A DNA stretch of 64,000 bases from Chiridota heheva (Eukaryota; Echinodermata; Holothuroidea; Apodida; Chiridotidae): positions 90,001 to 154,000 of the forward strand of contig JAIGNY010004520.1 of assembly GCA_020152595.1 (NCBI GenBank), read 5' to 3'. Under the pieces are notes generated by a model that was given only the letters and a program-made list of their open reading frames with translations, did not search any database and was not told where the DNA came from. Of the stretch, positions 45,720-64,000 are shown one piece after another (position 1 is the first letter of the stretch; the number at the start of each line of letters is the position of its first letter). The translations under genes were made by a program, and so were the position numbers.

Positions 45720-46560
45720 ATAATACCTTTTGACTCTATACAATTCCTAATCCTCTTATTCTTCCTCACTTAAATTATAATCTTATTGTGTAGGGAAACA
45801 CTCATACCACTTCACTTATTCAAGCTCCAAAAGCAAGCCCTTAGGAACATATGAAAATTATATTATCCGACTCCTACTGCACCTCTTTTCAAAGAATTGA
45901 GCATTCTTAAGTTATTTGACCTTTTCTCCTACCAATTAGGAATAGTTCTGTATCGGTTTTATCATGGCCCCCTCCCTAAGTTTTTTTATTCTTTTTTTTC
46001 AATTTTAATACTGCCTGCCATTCACATAATACTCGATCTGAAAACCAAATGCATACTCCTAACACGAACACGTTTTATGCAGTCTCAAATTCAGGTGTTA
46101 AATTCTGGAATTCCCTATCCATTACTATTAGAAATTCGTTATCGTTGTACACATTTAAAAAGAAACTTAAAACCTATCTGTTAAATAATACACCCAATTA
46201 GAATTGGATTTGTATCTTTTCCATATATACTTTCTGTTTCTTTATATGTAATTCAATAATTGTTACATGGAATTGTTCGTCAGTTGTTATATTAGGGTGT
46301 GAAGGAGAAGGGGGTTGCAATTCTATTTACTATTATTATTGATTTTCAAGGGCCAGACTAGAAAAGATTACTTATTTCTGGTCCTTTATCTTCTTTCAAT
46401 TAGTTACCACATCACATGTTTATAGCTATGTGTGTTTTCTATACTCATGTTTCTTACAAAATGTTTTTGAATATTCCATTGTCCAAACTTCTTGCTATGA
46501 TTTATGTATATGTTGATGTAAACTGCTCTGGAGATAAAAAAATAAAAAAATAAATGCAAA
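45720..46560 (+). mobile_element. LINE 3' end, another family
   Basis: The plus frame from 45897 reads ILKLFDLFSYQLGIVLYRFY and, later, QVLNSGIPYPLL with THLKRNLKPI. This is the pattern at the C-terminus of CR1/Jockey-type reverse transcriptase ORFs (LKI..LF.YQLG.FMYKF, then WNSIP). It ends in an ataaaaaaataaaaaaataa tail at about 46535-46554. 5'-truncated and frame-broken. Confidence 0.7.
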
Positions 46561-46829
46561 TCAAATCGAATAAGAGGATGGTATTTAATACACCCAGGTT
46601 TTATCTCTGTGGTATACTTTCGGACTTTTTTAACTTTGCAAAGAAGGTGGCGGAGGGCACGTCAATCCACGGTACCTCCACGGTCAGTCCATGATTATCC
46701 ACAATGTAGGTTTTGCCCTGTAATCCATTTCAAAGATTAGTTTTTAAAGCCTTTTCACAATTATACGTGTGGGGAAATGAAGATATGCATATGTCATTGC
46801 TTTTTCAGCCGAAAAAAAGTTTCATGCAT
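46561..46829. other. Intergenic, nothing recognised
   Basis: Short stretch between a LINE tail and a minisatellite. No gene or RNA signal seen. Confidence 0.5.
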
Positions 46830-48230
46830 AGGCCTTTGTGGCTGCCTGTGTGGCTGCATGGGCCTGTGTGGCTGCATGGTTTGTGTGGCTACATGGGCCT
46901 GTGTGGCTGTATGGGCCTGTGTGGCTGCATGGGCCTGTGTGGCTGCATGGACCTGTGTGGCTGCATGGGCCTGTGTAGCTGCATGGGCCTGTGTGGCTGC
47001 ATGGGCCTGTGTGTGGCTGCATGGACCTGTGTGGCTGTATGGGCCTGTGTCGCTGCATGGACCTATGTGGCTGCATGGGCCTGTGTGGTTGCATGGACCT
47101 GTGTGGCTGTATGGGCCTGTGTGGCTGCATGGGCCTGTGTGGCTGCATGGGCCTGGGTGGCTGCATGGGCATGTGTGGTTGCATAGCGCTGTGTGGCCGG
47201 CTGCATAGCGCTGTGTGGCCGGCTGCATAGCGCTGTGTGGCCGGCTGCATAGCGCTGTGTGGCCGACTGCATAGCGCTGTGTGGCCGGCTGCATAGCGCT
47301 GTGTGGCCGGCTGCATAGCGCTGTGTGGCCGGCTGCATAGCGCTGTGTGGCCGGCTGCATAGGACTGTGTGGCCGGCTACATAGGGCCGTGTGGTCCGCT
47401 GCATAGGGTTGTGTGGCCGGCTGCATATGGCTGTGTGGCCGGCTGCATAGGGCTGTGTGGCCGGTTGCATAGGGCTGTATGGCCGGCTGCATAGAACTGT
47501 GTGGCCGGCTGCATAGAACTGTGTGGCCGGCTGCATAGGGCTGTGGCCGGCTGCATAGGGCTGTGGCCGGCTGCATAGGGCTGTGTGGCCGGCTGCATAG
47601 GGCAGTGTGGCCGGCTGCATAGGGTTGTGTGGCCGGCTGCATAGGGCTGTGTGGCCGGCTGCCTAGGGCTGTGTGGCCGGCTGCATAGGGCCGTGTGGCC
47701 GGCTGCATAGGGCTGTGTGGCCGGCTGCATAGGGCTGTGTGGCCGGCTGCATAGAAATGTGTGGCCGGCTGCATAGGGCTGTGTGGCCGGCTGCATAGGG
47801 CTATGTGGCCGGCTGCATAGGGCTGTGTGGCCGGCTGCATAGGGCAGTGTGGCCGGCTGTATAGGGTTGTGTGGCCGGCTGCATAGGGCTGTGTGGCCGG
47901 CTGCCTAGGGCTGTGTGGCCGGCTGCATAGGGCCGTGTGGCCGGCTGCATAGGGCTGTGTGGCCGGCTGCATAGGGCTGTGTGGCCGGCTGCATATGGCT
48001 GTGTGGCCGGCTGCATAGGGCTGTATGGCCGGCTGCATAGAACTATGTGGCCGGCCGCATAGAACTGTGTGGCCGGCTGCATAGAACTGTGTGGCCGGCT
48101 GCATATGGCTGTGTGGCCGGCTGCATAGGGCTGTATGGCCGGCTGCATAGAACTATGTGGCCGGCTGCATAGAACTGTGTGGCCGGCTGCATAGAACTGT
48201 GTGGCCGGCTGCATAGAGCCGTGTGGCTCA
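46830..48230. repeat. Two-part minisatellite (18-bp then 22-bp units)
   Basis: From 46830 to about 47180 the unit is cctgtgtggctgcatggg (18 bp). From about 47180 to 48230 it is ctgtgtggccggctgcatag plus gg (22 bp), the same core with a ccgg insertion. Variants recur in blocks: a run starting at 47601 repeats at 47843 (242 bp, 11 units), and another repeats after about 110 bp (near 47992 and 48102). Long open frames on both strands (MQPATQPYAAGHT-like, GCMGLCGCM-like) are repeat artefacts. Confidence 0.97.
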
Positions 48231-48239
48231 CAAGTTGTC

Positions 48240-50465
48240 TTTAGTGAAAAGTAGAAGCATGGATTATATGATATGCGTGAAATGCGCGTAAAATTTCACA
48301 ATTTACAATTTGAGCCTGTTTTAGTGTGATATTTGTGTTACTTTCTTTGATGAAGAGATATAGAATCTAAAGCGGAAAGTTGTTATTGTTTGACAGGACA
48401 CGTTCGTTCTCTGAAAAATGTCACATGTGCTGTTTGAAAAGGGTATTTTGAGAAAAGTGTATGTGTGTGGGTGTGGAAGGGGGTGCTTTCGCAGATCTGG
48501 AGATCCCTCCAATAATTGAAACAAAATGTTGGTCCAAGATCATAAAAAGTCGGTCCTAAATTTTGACCGAAAAGCGAAAAAATTGTTATACTGTATAGAT
48601 TAACTTTTATCCCCCTTTTCCGAATAGTATTGTTAGGAAAGTGTATTCAAATCAACCAAAAATCCCAATAATAGGCCTTTATGCCTCTTAAATATACTAT
48701 AATTTACCCAAAAAAGTGATAAATCTCACTCTTTCCTTGAACTGTTGAAGCGTTGAAATATGTGGTTTTTCCTCGCCCTTTTTAGATTTCAGGTGATTGA
48801 TGGATGGAGTGTGGATAACCACTTGCTTCAAACTGTCAAATAGGAGGTATTGTATGATTCAGTGTCCCTTGTAAAGTTGCATGATTAACAGATTAAAGAT
48901 TATCTTGGTCCGTTTCCGCGATATTTCGCATATAAAGTTTTTATCTAATCAGGTACTTAATTATCTTTTTCCCGCTCCCAAACTTTTAGACAAAGAGATA
49001 GCCTGGGAGTAGTGGTGACGAAATGAGTGACGTAGAGAGAGGAGAAGAAGTTGATATTTGAAAGTGGAAGGATGTATTTGTGTGCTTAGGATAAATAACA
49101 TGTGATGGTCTTATTTTAATTTTATTTTTTGACCAATGCAGTGGATTATATTTTGGATAATAGTTTGAATTTACAGTGATTGAGAAGTTATACATAAATG
49201 TGGGAAAGACTACATCAATGCAAAGCGAGCCGTTTTTGTGTTTGTATTTATTATTTAGAAGGATTATTCCAACAATTATGATCCTGAATTTTCCGATTGT
49301 TTAAATCATGAGTTAAATTTTCCGATTTTTTTAGCAAATTTAAAAAACTGTGACCCCGCAATAGCTTACTACTGTACGCTCGGGAAATAAGATGATAGCA
49401 AAAACAAATCAAACAGCATGCTGGAATAAGAATCACCATGTAAGGGCTAAGAATTTTCATTAAGTGAAGATCACTTGAAGATTTCAAAAATCATAACAGC
49501 TAAGATTTCATCATGAAAAGCCTCTGGAAATGCTCGAATCGTTGAGCTTCCGGGGTCTTTGCTCGCTGGACTCCTACCAGAGCTTCGTCCCTTTGGCTCT
49601 TAGCCAGGCCCCTGGACCACATACCACAACAGGCAATAATTTATTCTTTCCATGTGCACAACCTTCACTTTTCAAAATAAATCTATAACGCCACTTGTAC
49701 ACAGGATGTTGAAAGCCTATGCAAGCCTAATCGAAAAAAATGCAGGGTCTTTCTACGACAGGCTCTCAGAGATTGTATCTTTTTTGCATGAATACTGTTT
49801 TTAGGTTTATATACAAAGCTACTGGATATGCGTTGGTATTGGTTATGGCCAATTTTAAAATCATCATTGCTGGCACGAAATATCAAATCCAAATCATACT
49901 AAATTTGTGAATACGTCGGTGAAATGCTATACATTTTTATATGCACAACAAAATAGTTGATAATTATACTGTTATAGTGTGTGCAACCAGTTTTCAGGGG
50001 TCGAGTTGGTCCATACACAAGCGCACGTGATTGGGTAATCTGATAAATAACAATTCCCTTGCAATTCCCAACTTGTAATTTCCAAGTATCCCTAACTTAT
50101 CTCAGGAACAGGCCTGATTGAGAATGTGGTCTTCTGGCCATTATTTGAATTAATTTTCCGAAGAAAAAAATTGAACGGATTCTTTGGGGCTCGCCAAAAT
50201 TAGGTGTACAAATTCAAATGCATACTCTAAGAATCATCTTTGAAAAAGAGAAGTAAAAATATACACGAGAGAAACGAAAATCAAAATTGCAAGTTGCGAA
50301 TTATTTGGCCTGCAAAGTCATGATGAATAATTTCCTGACAGTCAAGTTTGCGCAAATGATCTAACTCGATGTGCATCAACGATAAGTAATTCAACTTGTC
50401 GTCTTTCATTCTTGACCTCAGCCTACAGTTCTTGATTCGCTTTAGAGCTGAAAATGATGTCTCCT
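48240..50465. other. Intergenic, no gene seen
   Basis: The region 48300-48500 has wording like the inverse of the dispersed 'gtgccc' element (aatgtcacatgtgctgttt, aaaagggtattttgag). 49520-49625 has a GC-richer block (gagcttccggggtctttgct, aggcccctggacc) of dispersed-repeat style. Nothing coding is supported. Confidence 0.45.
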
Positions 50466-50469
50466 CACC

Positions 50470-51530
50470 ATGGCGGCGGAATCAAGGGCGCGTGTCCCCT
50501 CCCTCCCCACATAAATGTGACCTTTTATAGAAGGAATGTGCCCCATCAGACTTTGAAATACTTCCCTCTTTCAAAGACTACATATGCAGTCTTTTCATTA
50601 TAGAAAGTAACAATCTATTTAGAATTTCCCTAAAGACAATGTTCAGGACCCAACAGCCCTACATTGGACTTTTTTCCTACATGCCTACTGAAAAAGACTT
50701 CACAACGGCATACCTTAGTTTTCCCTCTGAAGTTTCGAAAAATCTTTAAATACTTCAGTTGGTATATGAGTATGCAATCCATTCCAAATTTCTTTTAGTG
50801 GTGCATCTCTCTGAAATAAGGCCCATGCAGCCTGCAGGGCAAAATATACAAGTTGGACGAGCTATCATTGCCATACTGACTGACAGTGGCCGCCCCACTT
50901 TCTGTGTAAGAGATACACACTTGAATGTTCTTTCAAATATTAAAGGCAAGTCATCTTTTTTACAAGTTTTATTAACAGGATTGGTTTAGTGGTCAAACAT
51001 GCGCAGTTTGTTTATCTGAAAGAAGACTTCAAAACAAAGAAAATACTGAAATATAACATTTTATTTCTTTCATGTAAGATAAACTTGCTTGACCACTGAT
51101 AAAGTGACTTACACAAACATTTGCTATGTGTAAACTTCCCAAATTCCGCTGGTGGGGCACCTTTAATATAGGGTCCGTGCCAGGAGAAAAACTTTCCGTG
51201 GTGACCCTTGCCGCTGAACAGCTGAAAACTGAGTGTAAATTGTCAATCTTGTCTAACATATACTGATTTTTCGAGATTAATTTATTTTCAGCAACAAAAT
51301 GAAAATCCCCTGAACCATTCGAAGGACCCCTTATTTTTTTGTCAACATATTTAGGACATCGAATTTTCTGATTGATGATAGATGCAATTGACTAATCGTG
51401 ATATTAATCTTTTCAATTTCGATATCTAAAGTTTTTCGAGCATGCTTTCAAAATACGTCAGTCGAAAAGTGCCCATAAATTCCTGTGTTCGCCAGTTTCC
51501 AATATGTTCCACCGCCCTGCTCCCCCATTG
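50470..51530 (+). mobile_element. Dispersed non-autonomous element, copy 3
   Basis: It starts ggcggcggaatcaagggcgc, passes gtgaccttttatagaagg, gtggtgcatctctctgaaat, tgactaatcgtgatattaat and gcatgctttcaaaatacgtc, and ends aatatgttccaccgccctg. The blocks follow the order seen at 4935-6070 and 38255-38945. The ends again suggest short inverted repeats (ggcggcgga against the inverse of ttccaccgcc). Confidence 0.6.
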
Positions 51531-51547
51531 CAGTTGGATACCATCAG

Positions 51548-52318
<771 letters not shown>

Positions 52319-52779
52319 ACTGCATAAAGTATCAGCTGCAGTTACATGCAGTTTCATATACTCTTTGAACTGAATAAATTCATCCCCAAGGTTGCAAAGC
52401 TGGGTTCCAGATCCTTAGGAAAGCAAGAAATCAGGTGATGTTCAGTCAATTGCACTTCCTCGTTCTTCAATTTTAAAAGACTTGACAAGCATCCATATAC
52501 TTTGTGCTCAATTCTGAGAAAGCATCCATCCGTTTACTCAAATCACCTATGCAATTTCTTTCCCACACACTGTACATATTCTTTTATCATGAGTTGGTGA
52601 CAAATTAACCATTACCTTTACAATACGTACTTCTTATATTTGGCTTCATGTTCGCTTTATAATGGCGCAAATACCAGTATGTTATCTTGTCTTTGCGTGC
52701 AATAACGCAGATGATGCTGAATACAACTGATAAACTTTTTATTTCAAGAAGCTCTGAACTTTTACTATTTTGGTTGCGA

Positions 52780-53155
52780 ATTTTGACCACGCTTGAGATG
52801 AGACAGTGATTTGATTCAGATTTTTAAATTCCTGTCTGGTAGTTATGCTTTAACTTCCTATTATTTCTTGCATTTTTCAGTTAATCCTCATGTGACACGT
52901 AGTAACAGTTGAAGTTGACCAAAGAGTAATAGATATTCAGCGTTTTAGCTTTTCGCAAAGAGTTGTTAATGTGTGGAATTGTGTACCTGAGTAGGTGGTT
53001 AGCTCCAATTCTGTTCTCAATTTCAAAGTGAACATTGATAAGTTCTTTACTAACTCTGGGCGTATGTTATTTTGTTTCTTCTTGTGGTGTTAGTTTGAGC
53101 TTTTTATGTAGTGAATAACCCTTCTTAGCCCGCCATCTTGTTATGTTATATTATA
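52780..53155 (+). mobile_element. CR1/L2-type LINE 3' end, copy 3
   Basis: It matches 11735-12155 in order: accacgcttgag, ttcctgtctggtagttatgc, aatcctcatgtgacac, cttttcgcaaagagttgtta, tagctccaattctgttctca and cccttcttagcccg. Only the ORF end and 3' UTR are present. Confidence 0.85.
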
Positions 53156-53734
53156 TGCGCATGATAGAATGCGCGAATCAAACGTCCACACATATTCTCT
53201 TACGTAGCAGTAATATAGCACTGAGATATCATGGAAACATACAAAAAGAATCATAAGGGATGCAACTGAAAAAGAAAAAAACGTGCATACATGACACTTA
53301 TTTATCTTTTAAGGGGTTGTAGGAGTCTGTATAACGGCACGTGGAATGGTGATCCTTCTTGAACATTATACATAATCGTACCACTAAACAACACAAGTAA
53401 GTGGCAAGGAGAGTCATGTGTCCTTTTTTGTCTTTTATTGAGAGATGCGAGGGATCAAAAAGCGATCTGTCATCCACAGGAAGGAACAACAGTGCTCGTA
53501 CGCTGTGCCCACACCTATTTCTATCTTTTATAAAGAATCATCTCGGCAGATTTTGCTAATAATCTTTTTTTAACTAAAAACTACTTAACTACACCATAGA
53601 CATGTTGTTTTGGGCAGATGTTAGGCCTACATAAAAGGAGCAGTCTAGTTCGGGGAATATAATGAGAAATAAGGAGGGAAGGGGAATTTCACAGGCACTG
53701 GGTGGGCAGGTGGGTACCCACACTTTCTATTAAC
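53156..53734. other. Intergenic, nothing recognised
   Basis: No gene, RNA or clear repeat seen between the LINE 3' end and the SINE. Confidence 0.5.
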
Positions 53735-54175
53735 AAATTTTGTTTTGTTTTGTACATGATCCTCCCTTACGGGAACTCAGCAAGACTCCTATGCGGAGCA
53801 CAGACGCCAAGCTATCGTCTACGTAGCAGATGCCAGTCTCGTGCGACCGGGATGGAAGTGGATAAACACCGGGTTTTCACCCTACTATTTTCGATAAGTC
53901 TTCCGAGAACCAGGTAGGGTGTGACTGTCCTACCATCGGGACCGACGGCTCAACGTCTTCCCAAAAGACGGCGAGCGCCATTAAACCATTGCCACTTCTC
54001 TCAACAAATGAATGAGGAGCAGGAGCTGCAAACGACGTACTTCCGCTTTATTGATCGGCGTATCTATCTGCATAGCTGTGGATAAACTGCTTAAACCGGT
54101 CAGAGGCTTTAAGCCGGTACCCCCAGCTGCATCTCACTTGTGTGCTCTACCAACTGAGCTACCTGACTCCTAAAT
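53735..54175 (-). mobile_element. tRNA-headed SINE with conserved central region
   Basis: On the minus strand it opens with GGAGTCAGGTAGCTCAGTTG, a textbook tRNA D-arm/box A (TAGCTCAGTTGGTAGAGC, 54162-54145), while box B is decayed. The body includes TTTAATGGCGCTCGCCGTC and GACGTTGAGCCGTCGGTCCC. The tail is CAAAACAAAACAAAA near 53740. The overall design (tRNA head, core, A-rich simple tail) is that of a SINE. Part of the body recurs at 40485-40540. Confidence 0.75.
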
Positions 54176-54865
54176 TAAATTAAAGCCTTAGATTAACGCC
54201 TAACTGAGTAGGTTTGGATGGTTAACCTACATTTGAACCGATCAAAGCTGACGTATGATATATAGACTACATGTGTATTCTCTATACTGAGCAAATATTT
54301 GCAGACAGTGGAATTTACCCTTTAGCAGTTTAAAGTCGTCGGAGGTGCGTACTCCATATATGTCGCTTTCGTCATTTCAGAAACTGGTTTAAATTGTTCC
54401 CGTATACCAAGAGTTTGGACAGAATTAAAAATGACAACTAATTTCTTTTTCATGTAAGGAAAATGTTATTTTGTCAATGTTTCTTTTCTGAATATAGAAA
54501 CTTAGTTTTGGAAAGTTTAAGTCAAGATTTAAATCAAAAGGAAATTTACAGTAAAAGGACATTTTGATTCGAACTAATGTAATGCAATTATATCGTAGAT
54601 TTGTTCTAAGAAATCACACTCTCCAAAAAGAATTCTCTTTCACGAAGCTTTCAACGAAAGTTTGGAACGTTTGGACCGGTAACGATTTCGCGCTTGCACA
54701 TGATCACGGGCAAGAACTCACACAAAGGTACTCGGAGCGCTCCGTTTCTTTTAGACTGAATTAATAAAGAACATTTTCATCTTAAACGAGAAGAAAGACA
54801 GTTCTGCAAGAGGCTGTAGTAATTTACCAACTAATATCAACACTTTTTAAACTTCCTGCCAAACC
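54176..54865. promoter_or_regulatory. Region upstream of CLCA
   Basis: This includes the presumptive promoter and 5' UTR of the CLCA gene. No convincing TATA box or motif was recognised; an open frame at 54564-54764 has no recognisable similarity. The transcription start is unknown. Confidence 0.35.
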
Positions 54866-63539
<8,674 letters not shown>

Positions 63540-64000
63540 GTATGAAACACAGTTGTTTAAATCATTTTTTTATATTTTTTCCTAAAATATACTTTATAAC
63601 GAATTGCATTGGCTATGATTTTGGTATTATATTTAAAATTTACAGATAACTGCAGAGTTTGTGAAAAGTTTTGAAAACTTGAAATTAACTCTGGCTTTCG
63701 TTAGCGTTGTAGGTACATACACATTTGCTGGGCACGCTGGGCATGTGACAATATATTAGAAAGGATAGAAACTACCTTTCTGACTGAAGGGTGCAAGTTA
63801 AAATTCGAAGATGAATTTCACATTAGTCCCAGAAAGAATGTGGTGCATCTTTAAAGAACGGTGTAGCATAGAAATATGATAGGCCTATTGACATTGTTTT
63901 ATTTTCAATCGTATCCAAGAAGATTTACAATGTTTTCGCTTTGATTCAATCCTCTTTTCTTGTAGTTCGATTGCTTTGTGATTTGGTTCATAAATATATC
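63540..64000. other. CLCA intron 11 (incomplete)
   Basis: No exon was recognised. A good-looking acceptor at about 63646-63647 (aaatttacag) is followed by a stop in the required phase within ten codons, so it is not used as an exon start. Confidence 0.5.

Noticed and set aside
46713-48231. Several overlapping open frames of 130-436 codons
   Set aside because: Artefacts of the 18/22-bp minisatellite. Both strands are open and composition follows the repeat unit only.
54100-54175. Functional tRNA gene
   Set aside because: Box A is good but box B and the acceptor pairing are decayed and the sequence continues into a SINE body.

Overview
The window is animal nuclear DNA: AT-rich, intron-rich, and packed with LINE and tRNA-SINE fragments, small inverted-repeat elements, minisatellites and long (TA)n tracts. 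The two host genes and the style of the repeats point to an invertebrate deuterostome, perhaps an echinoderm. The sequence alone does not fix the species. I saw no operons, bacterial genes, CRISPR arrays, or recognisable retroviral or Polinton-like copies.

Two real host genes can be read exon by exon. (1) A complete LRMDA homologue (leucine-rich melanocyte differentiation-associated protein, C10orf11 in human) lies on the minus strand from about 44641 down to 17188. It has seven coding exons whose phases all match and encodes about 244 residues. Its third intron (26903-34712) carries textbook U12-type AT-AC splice signals. (2) A CLCA-family gene (calcium-activated chloride channel regulator, a secreted/surface metalloprotease-VWA protein) lies on the plus strand from 54866. 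Eleven exons are visible, covering signal peptide, HExxH metalloprotease domain and VWA domain, and the 3' end lies beyond the window.

Layout: 1-17187 is intergenic and mostly repeats (a 1.2-kb array of a 15-bp unit, a 98-bp satellite, LINE and SINE pieces, and 25-, 32- and 39-bp arrays). 17188-44641 is LRMDA, whose introns hold an I/Jockey-like LINE with an RNase H domain, a nearly full-length but broken RTE-like LINE, a second RTE-like copy split by an 823-bp insertion, several SINEs, a SINE-derived 65-bp array touching a splice donor, a nested ~295-bp satellite and a palindromic array. 44642-54865 is intergenic (probable LRMDA promoter, LINE 3' ends, 18/22-bp minisatellite, duplicated (TA)n block, tRNA-headed SINE). 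54866-64000 is CLCA.

The two genes are divergent, about 10 kb apart, and nothing suggests they work together. Most long open frames in the window are stop-free readings of tandem repeats and are not annotated as genes. I found no convincing novel multi-gene system. The best leads are the U12-type intron of LRMDA, a cluster of identical 8-bp palindromes at its 5' end, the SINE-born minisatellite at a splice donor, and a reading-phase mismatch between CLCA exons 4 and 5.
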